A DNA stretch of 64,000 nucleotides from Asterochloris sp. CNOR1 (taxonomy: Eukaryota; Chlorophyta; Trebouxiophyceae; Trebouxiales; Trebouxiaceae): assembly GCA_963969365.1 (NCBI GenBank), contig OZ017746.1, forward strand, positions 4,216,001-4,280,000, given 5' to 3'. The position numbers and the translations under genes are program-made. The notes under the pieces were generated by a model that was not told where the DNA came from, ran no database searches, and saw nothing but the letters and a program-made list of their open reading frames with translations. Shown one piece after another: positions 24,701 to 39,700 of this stretch. Each line of letters begins with the position of its first letter. Position 1 is the first letter of the stretch.

Positions 24701-27700
24701 GGCTTCCTGTGGCCAATCCACCTCGCCATCACTGCCAGCGACCCCCCTGCGGCGCCCATCCACCCCCTCGGCCTGCCAGCTCCACCGGTGCACCTGCGGC
24801 CACTCCTGCTCGCTGTCGCTGCCAGCACTGGTTCCGCCCACCCCTTCGTGCGGTGCAGCGACCTCCGCAGCCTGCCTGCTCCACCGCTGCACCTGCAGGT
24901 ACAGAAAGGAAGCCGGCCTGGGTGTCAAGCAGTGAGGCCGGAATGGGGTCGTGACTCAGGCATGCAGGAGGGCTTACTGACGGATGCAGCGGCGGCACTC
25001 ACGCACAAAATTAGCCCTGTGGGGGTGTGTGGGCACAGAGTAAGCTCTGTGGGGCCACCGATGCACACAACCAGCCCTGTGGGCGTGTGCGCCTGCCCCA
25101 GCAGCACTTCTCATCTCCACGTGAACAGCAGGCACAGCGCTCGTGAACAAAATAAGCAGCCGACCACTGGCGCTCACATGCCTGCATGCACACCAGCATG
25201 TGGCCCCTCTGACCGATGCCCATCTGAGCGATGCTGGCTTCAGTTGGGCTTGCCTGGCAGACACACCATCAAAACTTGTCTGAGCCTTGTTACCAGCACC
25301 AGAACAATGCGCTGGACCCAAGCTTCCTGCTCGGGACCAGGTTTGACCTGGCTGACCAGGCTTAGCCGGCTCAGCCAGGTCAACATCTTTTGCAAGGGCA
25401 CTTTGACTGACCTGGGCAAGCTGCTCAGCCACCAGCGCGGCATGCTGCCCCACATTGCCACCGCCCTCCCCAGCTGCCAGAGGCGCCTGCCTCACGGCAC
25501 TCTCCTCATGCTGTGCAGCTGCAGGGGCTGCCTGCCCCTCCAGAGGCTCCGCCAGCTGCTGGCTGCCATTCCTGGCCTGTCGTGCAGCTGCAGGGGACGT
25601 CCACCCTTCTTGGTGCCCTGCCTGCTCTGCAGCAGGCGCAGCAGCACCCTGCTGGCTCAGCCGCCCCCCAATCCGCCCAGCACCTGAGCCAGTCTGACAG
25701 CCCAGGTTGGCAGGGGAAGCTTCTGCTGCTGCCCGCCAGCCGACGTGCCCTTCAGACCGTTCCACCTCTGCCTCCTGGACCACGCCTGCAGGTCCCTGCG
25801 GGGACTGTGCAGTTGGTGAGGCCGGATGCAAGCCAGGGCCGTCAGCAGTGGCCACCGCTGCCTGCCAACCACCCCGCTCTGCAGAGGGGCCGGTGGCCGA
25901 GCACGCCTCCCCGCCTGCCCCGGCGTGGCGCTGGGGGAACTGCGCAGCCGCCGAGGCAGCGTGCTGGCTCAGGCTGGGCGCCGTGCCCGGCGTCCACAGC
26001 TGCTGGGGCTCTGCGGAGGCCGCCCGCAGGCGCCCTGGCGGCGTCAGCAGGGGGCTCTGCTGGATCAGGCTGCAGATGGAACGCTCCTGCTCCACCAGCT
26101 GCTGCAGCGCAGCCTCAGCCCTCTCCTGCAGGACAGGCATCTGAAGCTGAGTACAGCTGGTGGCAGCTTCGGTCACCAGCTGCTGCAGCGCGGCTTCAGC
26201 CCTTTTCTTGCAGGAGACAGGCATCTGAAGGTGACAACAATTGGTGGCAGCTCAGTTCACTAGCTGCTGCAGCGCGGCCTCAGCCTTGTCCTGCACATAT
26301 GCCTGTAAAGCTGTAACAGTTGGTGGCAGCTTTGCTCTGCCATTAGGCTGGGTTGACCTCATGCATACCGGCATGGCCCTCCGTCAGCTGCAGCAGTGCT
26401 GCCTCGGTCTCAGTCTGCATCTGGCTGACAGTCTGCACCTGTACCAAGTCTGGCAGTTGATCACTTGGGTGAGTTGACTGTAGCTTCAATCTGCTATCAG
26501 GCAGGGTGGACCTCAGGCATGCTGGCATGGCTCCAGCAGATGCTGCAGTTGCTACCTCTGCCAAAGAGCTGCATCCTAGCTGCAGATCTGCAATCCCTCT
26601 GATACAGCAGTCGCTGCTTGCCTAAGCCTGCGTGTACCTGGCATTTTGGAGCGCCCACAATGTACATGAGATGACCGACGCTGGAGCCCTTACCTGGGCC
26701 CGCGCTTGGCTGGCAGTCTGTCCCTGCACCAACGCCATGAGATCACAAACAACATGCTTAGACTTCTCACCTGAGCATGCGCCTGGCTGGCAGTCTGCGC
26801 CCGCACAAACTCCATGAGGGTGGCATCTGCCTGGCCCCGGTGCAGAAGCTCTCCCCGAAGTTGGGCCTGGAATTCAGCTGCCTGCTGCGCAACCTGCTGC
26901 TTGACCTCAGTCAGCTGCTGGTGCAGGAGGGCCGCCTCGGTCTGGGCAGCACCCTGCAGACAGGCCCAGCGCTGGCGTTGAACAGCTGAGAGCGGGCACT
27001 AGTGCAGTCTGCCGGCACGATTACAGCAGGCATGCAGGCTACATGCCTCAGCTGCGCTGTGCAGGCAGCCATGGTTCCTTTGGCACTATTGAGTCTTGTT
27101 CTTGATTCCTTGGCAGCGTGTCGAGAGCCTGCAGTATGTCAGTCTGCACTCCAGTACCCCGCAGGCAGTGAACAAGCACATTGGGCGGACACGTGCAGGC
27201 ACTGACTCTCAGTAGCAGGTGGCAGCCGACAATGGGCAGTGGTCTCTTGGGCAGGCAGCAACCGTGATGCGTAAAGACATCATCAACAAACGCAGGCACT
27301 GTTTCAAAACACGTTTGGAGAGGCTGTTCGCACCAGTGTGCGCAAATACAGTGCAGGCTGGCACCCCCTGGCCAGGAGTGGAAGCGCAGAGGTCACATGG
27401 CCCCGCACCAAAATCGCAAGGCTGGGCAGGACCTCAGAGCACATGCGTTACATGCCTTGGCACCAGGGCCTGGCAGCAGGCTCCACCACATGCCTAGGCC
27501 ACGCATTTTTAGCCGGCAGCAAAGTGTAGAATACGATACTGGAGAATGACCACGCCAGTGGCGTTCAGGCATGCCCTTGTTGCTGCATTTGAGCAGGCAC
27601 TTGCCCCATAGCAAGCAGGGCGCTGGCACACCTTGGCCTCCAGACTTAGAGCCAGGTCCTGCTGCAGCCCCTCAGCCAGCGCTTGAGCCTGTGCCAGGTC

Positions 27701-30700
27701 CTGCGACTTGGCAGCCAGGCGCTCCTCGGCTGCCTGCACCGAGTTGCGAGCAGCTCCCAGCTCCTGCTGGACGGTGCCGAGCTGACTGCGCAGAGTCTCC
27801 TGCTGCTGCTGTAGAGATGCGATCTCCATTGTTGGAGGCAGAGCACCACGACGTCAGCCATAAGCTGAGCATTGAGCATAGCTACATTGTAAGTCTCTTT
27901 TCTTGTTGCATGCATCCACAAGCACACAGGCCAGCTTCAGATGCCATGGGTGCCTGCCTGCCAGACAATGCATCACCCCCCTCTCATGCCTTCTGACGCA
28001 GCCGCAAGGCCATGTCACTTTGGGCCCTTGAACAAAGGCTCCGACTGCATGCAAGGAGCCCATCATCACATCACAGCTTTGCAGCGGCTGAAGCTGCCTG
28101 CAAGCAGGTTGTCATTGCAGAATTGCCTCCACCACAGCTGCGAGGGCATACTTCAACAACACAGAGCAGCCAACAATTGCAAGGTGGCAAACTAGAGCTG
28201 CCCAGCGGCTGTAGCTTCATGTAGGCAGCCTTTCATTGCTAACAGGCACACCACAGCTGCAAGGGCAAAATTCAGCAACACAGAACAGCCCATCATTGCA
28301 ATGCGGCAGTTCACAGCTGCCCAGCGGCTGGAGCCTTCAGCAAAGTAGAGCAGCCCATCCTTGTGAGATAGCACACCACAGCAGCGGCATGGCATGCCTC
28401 AGCAACACAGAGCGTCCCCGATTTACCAGGTGGCACCACCCAGCTGGTCGATCCCAGCAGGCACAGCCAACAGGGCTGACGCCAGTTGCTTGCCAAAAGA
28501 TGCCAGGCGGCTGCACCTCCCTACCTGATGCACAGAGGAAGCAGCCAGGGCCTCAGCAGCGCTTCTGCTTCCCTCCAGCTTTGCAGCATGGCATCTGAGG
28601 GCTGCCAGCTCATCAGTGACAGCCTGCAGGCAGGAGTATCGGCTGCTCAAGTGGCTGGCCAGTCAGCTGAGTACTCCATCAGTGACAGCCTGCAGACAGT
28701 TATGTCAGCCTCTTATTGAAAGCTGGCATGGATTCTGTTGGCTTGTGCTGCCTATGATTGCAAGCAACAATGACCACAAGCAAATACCAGTCAAAACCAG
28801 GACCTTGACACCTCGTGTTGCTGCCCACCAAAGGCCTCTCCGCATGTCAAGGAAAGCATTGCAAAGAAGCCTGCCTCTCCTCCTTGCAGCATCCACCCCC
28901 AGGGGGATGTTGCCCTGGCTATCATCTCCAGCCTAGCGGCTACATTTTCATTCATCCCCTTCCAGCCCCGCAGCATCTTGCACTTACAGCTCATCCTGCC
29001 GCTCCATCATCGTTACCCAGCTGGCTGCAGCTGTCCCTGCAATTCCTGGACCTCAACCAACCACACCCGCAGCCTGGAGAGTGTGGCATGCATCTGCAGC
29101 CATTGCCACCCCACATCTGGAGCCAGGCCTTCCCAGCGTGCTGCAGTTGCAGGTGAACACCTGGTTGCACATTTTGCCACCCCACACGTACCTCCAGCCT
29201 GGCGACTGTGGCCTGCCCCTCCCCCTGCAGCCCTGTGGCGAACTGCTGCAACTCCTCCAGCATGTCCTGGCAGTCCCGCAGCTGGGCCTGGGCGGTGGCT
29301 CGGGCGGTGGCCGCCTCTCCCAGCTCCCCCTCCAGCGCCATCAGGTCGCTGCGAGCCTGGCGCAGATCGTCATGCACAGCCTGCAGCAGCCACTGTTCAG
29401 AGTGCCAGGTAGCCTCTGTCAGCAGTCCAGGTGCACTGTGAGAACTGGCGCAGCTTCTCTCATACATTCCTTGCAGCAGCCCTTGTTCACAGGCTTACAT
29501 CTTAAAGGGCGTGCCGCCAAGGCCGCTTGGCAACCGGCTCACGTCCCAACTGCATCGCGTGCAGTGTGCAGCAACACAGCAGGCAGTCTTGCTGCAGCAA
29601 CTCGGGGCCCATGCAAGTTGCACTGAACCCACCTTGAGACCAGCTGCATCTCTGTCGTGGTGCTCGCTCAGGTCCTGCTGCAGCTGTGCCACGGTCATCT
29701 CATGGACCTGCAGCGATGCAAACTCTCAAAATTGCAGAAATGAACAAAGTCGACTGTGCCACAGTCATGGAGCTGCAGCCATGCAGACTCTTCAAAACGT
29801 CAAACAAGCTGTGGTCGGTGAAGGCCCTTTGCCCAAGTGGGCTTCAGCATCAGGTTTGGCAGGGAAGTGCCACCATCAGCAGATTGAGTGTGAGGCATCG
29901 ACATCAAACAGCCTGTTCAGAGGACCTGTGATGACGATGTTACTTTTGTGGGGTGTTGGGGGATGCTAAGTGTATTGCGCAACAAGTCTTCTACATTTGC
30001 TGGGCCACCCAGTGTTACACATGTCCAGAAGGATGCCCCAATATCACAGCAATATGTCATTATGGATACAGCAACATACTCTGCTAGAACCATTTAGGCC
30101 TGACTCACTGCAGCTGCGCAAAGGTGCAACTGTTTGGCCAATGCTCGATGCTTTGCAGGTGCAGCTGGCAGTTGGTGCACCTATTGAAGCCTGCTCACCT
30201 GCAGCAGCTGCGCCTGCTCTTGCTCCAGCTCACAACGCAGCTGGCTGAGCTCTGCAGCGTGCGCGTCCCGCAGCTGCTGCACAGCACTCTGCATCTCAGC
30301 CTTGGCCTGCAGCCTCTGGGCCTCCAGCTCTGAGCGCAGTCCCTGAGTCGCCAGATTGAGCGCAGTCGCATGCTCAGCCCTCAGCCTGGCAAAGTGGCGC
30401 TCCCCTTCCAGCTGGCACTCCACCATATCAGCCTGGTGCTGACTCTGCAGCTCCTGGCAGCGCTGCTTGCCGGCAGTCTGCAGCGCTTCCAGCTCAGCCC
30501 TCAAGGCACTCACTGTGAGGATGTGCGTCGCTCGGGCCTGCAGCATGGTCACAATGTGTTTGATCTCCTTTGAAGCTGCACTCCCCAATCCCTTGGTAAC
30601 CTCAGTCATGCACCCTGCACACTGATGTTGTCCCCCGCCCCCTGTACATGCTGCAGCTCCTCATAAGCTGTGCAGAAGTGTGCAAGTGCACCACCGGCAC

Positions 30701-33700
30701 AGAGACATGGCAGCATGCCAGCGCACCCTGCACCTCGCTGTTCTTCCAGCCTCCTGTGAACGCTGCAGCTCGTGAAGACCTGTGTGCAAGTGCACCACAG
30801 GCACAGAGCCATGGCAGCAACCCTGCACTTTGTTTATTTGCCAGCCCCCTGTGAATGCTGCAGCTCTTGCAGACCTGTGCAAAAGGTGCAAGTGCACCAC
30901 AGGCATGGAGCCATGGCAGCATGCACTGCACCCTGCACTTCGCTTTCTTTCCAGCCCCCTGTGAACCTTAGGCACAGAGTTATGGCAGCATGCAGTGCTT
31001 GCCTGCTCTAGGGCTTCCGCCTGAAGCTCTCTCCCCCGGCTGAGCAAGACCTGAGCCTCCGCAAGCTGCGCCTGCAGCTCTGCCACTCGATCGCCGTGCT
31101 GCTCCTCCAGGTGCTGGATTACAGCACCCTGCTCCTTTGTTTGCGGGGATGCAGTGCTGCAACTCCTGGTACCCCCCACCTCCAGGCCAGCTGCTGCAGA
31201 CCCATGCTGGGCAGGTGCAGCCAGCTTGGCCTCATATGCCACAGCCTGCTCGGCCATCAGACTCCACAGGGAGGCTTCTGCACTGCGCAGCTCAGCTGCA
31301 TGCAGCTCCTGCTCCTGCTCCAGCTGAGCCTCGGCCGCCTCCTGCACACAGGTTGGGGTGGGGAGTTGCACATAGTGCCTGCTAGGTTAGCTGTGGGTCC
31401 TGCGTGATGAAGGTTCTGGGCATGCCGTGTGACGGCTGCCACGAGTACCTGAGGCTGAGAGTTGATGTTGGCCTGGCTTGCTGTCCTGGCTGTGCAGATG
31501 TGCAGAGCCCAGTTCACGACCGCAACAGCGTTTGTCCACGAAGGCTGGACACTTGAGCAACATTGAGCTACCTGCCAGCCCAGACTGCAGCATTGGTGCC
31601 ATTGAAAGGTGGCATGATAGACTCAGCCACCTTAGAGGCACCTCATAACATCCACCCCTGCCCATGCCTCAGGGCTGCAGCCTAAACACAGGGCTGTTGC
31701 TCTTTGCACACAGAGCAACAGCCCCTGCAAACAGTCACCCCGTGCTCACCACCACACCCTGATCTGTAGAGCCATGACCTGATCGACAGCTAACCCTGAT
31801 GACATACACCCCTGCGTGTACCTCAGGGCCACAGCCTCTACACACACAAAGCCGCTTACTGAATACCATGCCTCGCACACAGTCACGCAATGCTCACAGC
31901 CCCGCTCAGCGCACCTGTAGAGCCATGACCTGATCACACAGCTGCCCCTGCAGCTGGCATGCTTGCGCCTGACCCTCGAGCTCCGCATCCACTGCAGCCG
32001 CCAGCTGCACTGCCAGCGCAGCGGCCTGGTCCTCAGCAGCCTCCTGTGACAGCCAGGCATCTGCAGCATGACGGTGCTCTGCATAGCGCAGGTCCGCCGC
32101 ATGCTGCTCTGCCCAGAAGGCCGCCTCTGCAACCTGTGCGCATGTGAACAGGGTCTAGTGTCTTCAAAGGAACAATGCATCAAGTCATGCCAGCATGCAG
32201 TGCCTCTCATGTTGAGCAGCCCCCACTGCCTGCCAGAATTGCACTAGCAAGGGTAAGTCCAGGCGCCAAGGCAAATTGCTGCAAACGTGTCCAGCTGTGC
32301 CAAGCCTCCACAATCCTGTTGGCATGCCGGCCCCCACCTGCTCTTGGACAAGCCACTGGACCTCCCCAGCATGCTGGAGCTGCAGCTCCTGCAGAACGCC
32401 CAGGTGGTGCCGTCTCAGGTCAGCCACGTGCTCATCGTGCTCCACAATCTGTCGAGCCGCAGCAGCCTGTAACAAAACAACAATCATGACAACTTCAGGT
32501 GGCTGTACTCAGCTGGAGGCACCCCCGGGACCCAGCATTGTCATCGGGCAGCCCCACCACCAGCCCTGCATCGCTGCAGCATCTGCGGTCTGCAGCTTGT
32601 GTATATGCCACGTCCTGCTGCCTGCTTTTGTCTCATGCCCGGGCGGACCTGCCACTACAAGATGTGTGGTCACAGCCTGCAGCCCACCTCGGCATCACCG
32701 ACCACCCGGCCCTCCAGCTGCTGCAGCTCCTCGGCTGCCTGCTGCTCCTGAAGTGCCAGCCTGGCCACCAGGGTATCACATTGCTCCTGGGTCTGATCCA
32801 ATTGGTTCTGCAAGCTCCTACAGGGCAAGTGAGGCAGAGGCCATCAGTCCTTGAAAACAAAGCAGGAGCAGGGCAGAAGCTTGGTGCAGCTCTGAAATGT
32901 AAACACCTGTCAGCCCTACATGCTTGTCAGCATGTGAAGCCAGTCATGAGGATTGCACGAGCTCATCTGCTACAGATGCTGATGTGCAAGCAATGCTAAT
33001 AGGCAGCCTGGCTGGACACTGTACAGGCTGAGGCATTGCAACGCACCCTGAGTCAGCTTGTGCCTGCTGCCGCGCCTCAGCCAGCAGGGTATGCATGCAA
33101 TACTCCTGGTCTGCTGCGGCCTGGCTAGCTTGCTGAGCCTGCACCTCCAACTCCGCTGCATACCGCTGGGACAGCTCCTGCAGAGCCTGCAGCCCAGAAA
33201 GGCAAGCCCATGTCAAAGGTGACCAGTCTTGCAGCCTGCAAGTTGCTGTAATGTGCTACACCTTGTTAGTGTCTGCCTGCAGCTGCCAGTGCCTGGGTCT
33301 GGCTGATGCTTAGCTGTCTGCTGGGACAGTGACTCCAGTGACTGCATTCAGTGCCACAGCTGCACCTGGGACACGCTGCATCTGCTGATGCAGCGCCTCT
33401 GCAGCTGCCACACGCCACAGATTGCATTCGTGCAGTTGCCTGGCGCACCCCCCTGACCCACCCTGTCCCACAAGCCACCCTGAGACCGGCCCCACCCACT
33501 GATGCTGCACCTCAGCAGCCACTCACCACCCATTGCACCGACCCTGTCCTTACCTGCTGGTGCTGCCACTCAACAGCCGCAACCTGCTCTTGGTGCTCCT
33601 CAGCGGTGCGCTGTGCGGCCTCAGCCTGAGCTGCCTGGGCACAGGCTGCCTCCCTGACATGCTGGGCGGCCTGCGCCTGGCAGGCAGCCTCCCCTGCGGC

Positions 33701-36700
33701 CGCCTGGGAGTGCAGTTCTGCCTCATGCAGCCGCCTCAGGTTGGCTTGCTCTGCTGCGTGCTGCTCCCGCAGCTGCTGCAGGGCCGAGGCGTGCTCTGCC
33801 TCCAGCGCCGCCAGGGTTGCTGCGTGGCCCTCTGGCAGACCTGCTGAGGCCTGCAACATCCAATCTCACACCTAATGCAGGGCAGTGCTGGGGAATTGGC
33901 GGCGCCGCATGCCCCTCTGGCAGATCAGTTGAGGCCTGCAACACTGGGAGTTGTGATGCAGGGCGATGCTAAGAAATGTCCTTGATGTCAATGCGCCACT
34001 CACGCTAGGCAATGGCCAATGATCTGGATGTGCAGAGACCCCCGTGCTTGTGAGAAAGGCAGCTTGAGTGCCCATCTCTGCTGCAGGGTTGCTGTGCTTC
34101 AGTAGTGTTGAGGCTTGCGCTGCTCAAAGGATGCCTGATTGACACTGCCATGACTTTATGAAGGGTTGGCACTCACATCAAGATGGGCGTGCAGATGACT
34201 CCACGGTGTCAGGGATGGCAGCCCAAGTGCTCAGCACTCTTGTGAGGCCCTGTGCATGGTCATGCACGAAGTCTGGCATGCAGCAAGCGCCACAAAACCC
34301 ACCTTGGCCCGCAGGCTCTGCAGCTGTGACACTGCAGCTACCTTCTCCTGCTCCAGCAAGACAGCCAGCGCCTTAGCGACCTCCAAGTCAGCCTCCAATC
34401 CAGCTGCCTGTTCCGCCTTCAGCAGGGCTGCCTCCTGTGAGGCAGCCGCCTGCCGCAGCAGCTCTTCCTGCAGCTGCGCTGCGCGGGCCAGGTCGGCGCC
34501 AGCCGCCGCCTGCTTGGCGTTCAGCTGCTCCTGCAGCTCAGCCAGCTGCCCCTGCAGCTGTTGAACATTGCTGTTCAACAGGCCCTCCTGCTCCACAGCT
34601 GCAGCCCGCTCAGCTGTCAGCTGCTCCTGCAGCTGGCCGACCCTGCTGTCCAACAGGTGCTGCACCTCCACAGCAGCGGCAGCGTCTGCCTGCGCCGAGC
34701 TCAGACCAGCCTGCGTCTGGGCCAGCTGCTGTCTCAGGGAGTCCGACTCAGCCGAAAGGTGGGCAGCGTCCTCTGCAGCAGCAGCTGCCGCCGCCTGCTG
34801 AGCAGCCAGGCCGGTCTGCGCCGCCTCCAGCTGCATATGCAGCCCGTCCACCTGCCTCCCTTGCTGCCCCAGCTGTGCTTCCAGCATTGCTGCCACACGC
34901 GCAGCCTCGGAGGCTGCAGCCTCAGCAGCGGCCTTCTGGTCGTGGAGCTCCACCTGCAGACCGGCCAGCTGCTGCCCTAGAAGCTCGAGCTTAGCTGCTG
35001 CCCGTGCGGCTGCAGCCTGAGCAGCTGCCTCCTGAGCCTTGCTGGCCTGTTGCAGCTGCTCAAGTTGCTCCTGCAGCACATCCCTCTCCCCTGCTGCGGC
35101 ATCAGCAGCCACTTGCTGGAAGTCAAGCTCCTGCTGCAACTGCTCGGCTTGCTGCTGCAGCGCATCCCTCTCCCCTGCCATGGCATTGGCAGCCACCTCC
35201 TGGCTGCTCAGCTGCTGAGCTGCCGCTGCCGCTGCTGCCTCTGCTTCAGCCTTCTGGCAGTCCAGCACCTCCTGGAGCTGTGCCATCCTCTCCTCCAGTG
35301 CAGTCACCTCCTGCTGCAGCCGCCGTCTCTCACAGCGGGACTGCAGCATGAAGGAGGGAAGTTGGGCAGGGGATGGCAGCAGGAGGCATCACAACACCAG
35401 ATACAGGTGTCCAGCAGAGCTGCAGGGGTGGACCCTGGTTGTGCAGCAGCCTCCATGTGCACCCGACATCCAGGAGTAACTGCATGCAGGGGAGAAGCAG
35501 GTGACTCTGTGAATCCAAAGCTGCAAAGCCAGCAGACAAGACCCTGCAGCAGCCCAATCATTTGGCGTACCTGCCATGGCGAGCATAAATCGTGTCACAA
35601 AGCGTCGCATTCATAAATCCGTTAAGTGTCCGTTTAGCAATTTAGGCAGCCGTTTAACATATAGAAGCACCCCACCTTGTTGGCACACCATAACACAACC
35701 CAGGGCTGCAAGCTAAACGTATGCCTTTGGCAATCAGTCATCTGCTTGGCAGTTAGCTGCCACAAGACGAAGGGAGAGGGCAAGCAGGCGCCATCTGCAT
35801 CTGAGGCAGGCGGCCACAAAGACACCCGAGGCAGCCCACCTGCTCGGTAGACAACGCACTGGAGGCTTGCTCATCCGCCAATTGCATCTGGAGCTGGCTC
35901 AGATGCTGCTGTAGGGAGGTGTGGACCTCACGCTGAGAGGCAATGAGCTGCTTCTGGTCTTCAACCTGTACAGCCCAACAGCACATGAGGTCTGCGCGAC
36001 TTGGCATCAGGTGTGGCCCGGGTGGGCCACCGGGAAGCCAGCACACAGGGGCTAATGGCTGGCTGGGCATCAAGGGCGCGCCATGATGTGAGACGCACTC
36101 TGTCTTATGGGCCACCAGGGTTTCTTCTGCAGAGGAGTATTTTACTTCTTCGGTTGAGTGGAAGCATGTAGCAACGTCAGGCAACATGCAGGAGATGGTT
36201 GCTCCTTGGAGAAGAGCACAACTCTGGGCCCCACAGCTCATCACCCGCCCCTTGCCTAGCTGCCTATGCCAGAGCCCCTTGCGCTCCGCCAAGCTCAACA
36301 TGCAGCAGCCCAGTCGCTGGAGCTGACATCAGGGGGCGCCACCCCAGGGTTGAGCTGACCCTGAACACATGACAGCTGCCACGCAAATGCAGCACGCTGG
36401 CAAACACTACAAAGTCAGCGGCTACACGGCTTGCTTTGCACATTGCAGCACAGGAAAGCCACTTTTGCAGCACCAGAGGTGCAACCCACTGCTTGACCAC
36501 GTCAGCCAGAGCCCACCTGCTCAGCAGCCTGTGCCTGCGCCCCTTGCACAGCCCCAAGCTCCTGCCTCAGAGCCTGCATCTCCAGCTCCACAGCCCTCAG
36601 CGCTGCCTGCGCTTCCGCCAGCTGCTGCTGAGCCTCCTGGGCCCCCTTTGCTGCCCCGCTGGCAGCCTGCTGAGCTGCTGCAACCTCCTGGTGCAGCCCA

Positions 36701-39700
36701 GCATTCTGCATTGAGCAGGCAGATGTACACATGTGTTGGTGTTGCGCTCAGAGGGATGCAGACATGGAGCATGAGTCGCAGATGCAGAAACAAAGGGGCA
36801 TGGATTGTGCCCTTGCACCAGGCAAGCAGCTCCCATGCACAGAGCAATCAAAGCACGATTGGGTGAAACACCTGCTCAGGGCACACCTGAGTGGCAGCAG
36901 CAGCGACGTCAGCCTGTAGCTGCTCCACCTGCTGTTGGAGCCGGACCTGCTGCTGCTGGGAGGCTGCCAGCTGCTGGGTAGCAGTCAGGGCCTGCTGGCG
37001 CTCTGCAAGGTCAGTGACCACAACACCAGCTCAGGCAGGATGTGCAAGCAACAGCTGGCGCTCTGCACGGTGGGGGGGCAACAGCATCAGCTCAGTCAGG
37101 GTATACAAGCAGCATCATCTTGTGTCCCTGTGCTGAGAGCTGCTCATCACGGGTGCAGGCAGAGCTGTGCAGCGCAGCAGTGCTTGTTGTCTGTAGAGAC
37201 CATCAGCTGCTCATCTGGTGAGGGGGCCACAGCAGCTGTGAGCTTGCGATGCAGAGGCAGCTGACCAAGGCTGCGGCAGCGCCTAGGCAGTGGGACCAAG
37301 GCTGCCAGGCTGAAAGTGGACGTGGGGTGGCATGATGTTCACCCAGGTGATCACCTGCAACAGCAGCATGATGGGAAGCGGCCAGCCACAGCTGCCAGAC
37401 CAGAGGTGCACATGCCCCCCCCACAGGCAGGATCCACACGCACAGCCACCCCCCACAAGCCTCTTGCAAGTTGTGCAGCCCACCCCTGCAGCAGCATTGT
37501 TTCCTCACCTCGTGCCTCGGCCTGCACGGCGGCGCCATGCTGCTCCTCCAGAGCGGACAGGCCAGCCTGGGCCTGCCGCAGGCGCCCACGCAGGGCCGCC
37601 GCCTCATCACTGGCTGCACCTGCCTCCTGCTGCGCAGCCATCATCTGCTTCTGCAGAGCAGCGATCTTGGCCCGGTGGGCACCCGCCAGCTCCTCAAAGG
37701 ATGCGTGCTCCTGCAGGTCTGCCTGTGCAGCCTGCAGGTGCACAGCGGCTACACATGCGTGGATGCAGAAAGATCAGCCAAACTCATGTGATGATCAGCC
37801 CATGTCTGATCAAGGTGCTCACAGCCCAGGGAGTGCCTTGCAGAGCAGAGCAAGCCTGCTTGTCACAAGACATCTTCGCTGGCTTTGGGCATGCCTTCAG
37901 TCAATAGGTGAAGAGAAACCTCATCTGCAGGCGGCCCCTCAGCATAGTCCCTTGTGCAGACAGATGCCATCACAATGCTGACCCCATATATTGCAGATGA
38001 ATGCAGAGACATAGGTATGCCTGCAGCTGATTGCGCTTCCTAGCTGCCTCCTTCGGGCTGTCAGTGTCCACGCCCAGCCGATCTGAAGCACTGCAACTGG
38101 GGGCCTGGGACATAGGCTCACCTGCAGCTGGTCCCGCAGCTTTCCAACCTCCCTTGTGCGCTCCATCAGGCGCCTTTCCAGGCGCCCACAGCGCTCCTTC
38201 TCAGCCGCCAGGTCAGCAGTCGTCTCCGTGTCAGCCTGTGCATATCATGTAGACATCTGAAGGCTCACACTTGCAGGCAGGGTGCCGCAGCTCTGTGGTA
38301 GCCTGCTGGATAGTGCACTCATGCTGAGAGGAGATGGCCGCCGGCAGGTAGCGCTGACAGGTGTCATTGCTCAGCACAGCTCTGCAAGAAGAAGCAGAGC
38401 TGCCTACACAGTTGCACCAACTGGCAGAGGCGTCCAACCCAATTTCTGGCTTGTGTCCAGCCCTCGACTGGACTGGCCCTGTTGCAGAAGCAGTGGACAG
38501 ACTGAGATGCATCGATCAGGCTCATCACAGCTGCAGTCGTGTGGTACACTGCACAAGCGCAACCAAAGGCAGCCTCTTGGTGTCAGGAGAAACGCAGACC
38601 CACCTACCTGCTGACGCTGCTCCCTCTGAGTCACGCGCAGCTGCTGCAGCTCTGCAGCTGCGGCCTGGTGCGCCTGGTGCAGCTCCGCGCTGCGTGACTG
38701 GGCGGCCTGCAGGGCAGCAGGAGCTTAGGCTGCGGCATCCCATACCCATCAACAGCAGTTCAGCCCGCTCATACCCCAACCTGTACGCATGCTGGTACAG
38801 CAATGTTTCCCTGACAGAGGTTTCCGGCATGAACGAGGCGTGATCTGCTCAACACCATCTGACAGCAGGATAGAGCTCAAACCCAGTCATTCATCCTGTG
38901 GCAGGTGTCAAATTTTGGTGAGCAGCTGCATAACCCATATATTCATCCTGTGGCAGGTGTCAAATACTGGTGAGCAGCTGCGGCCGCTCAAAGTACTGCA
39001 GGACTGGGCAGACTGCATGGCGGTAGCACATGCGACATTTACATGGGCTCCCTCCAGCCACGCAGAGGTGGAGATGCTCCGCACGAAGGGCTGGAGCAGC
39101 CAACACAACAGATGCATGCTGCTCGCCGCAGGCAGCAGGTTCTGCAGGCAAGGAGGCATGTGCATGCAGATCTGCTGTACTGCTGGCAGCCACCACAGGT
39201 CTGCAGCCAGTCCAATCCTGCCCAACAAGAAGCAGTATGACCTATTGGGGCTCACCTGCAGCTGCCGGTGCATGTCCTGTGAGGCGGCGGCTGCCTTCTG
39301 CAGGTCGATCTCTGCATCCAGAAGGGCCCTCCTTACACGCTGGTGCTCCGCCCTTGCCGTCTGCGTCTCGCCCCCTGCAGAGTGGGACAGAGGTCATCAG
39401 CACATGCAGTGTGTGGTCGAGGGTTCACTGTCACACCGGGAATCCTTGCAGATGCGCAGCCCTCACATTCCCCTGTCTCCACCCTTGCAGAAGTGGGCAA
39501 CTAAGATGGGAACCTCCTGTGGACACTGCTCCAGCTGAGCCTCAGTGCTTCGGAAAGTGGTTCATTGTGCAGCCAGCCTGTCAAGCGTAGCTGCTTCCTC
39601 TGAGCCAACACTCATGCCTTGTGGACACACATGCCTCTGGCAGAACAGCAGTCAGCCTGCTGGGCATTGGCAGGTTGCCAACCCATGATTCTTGCTTGGC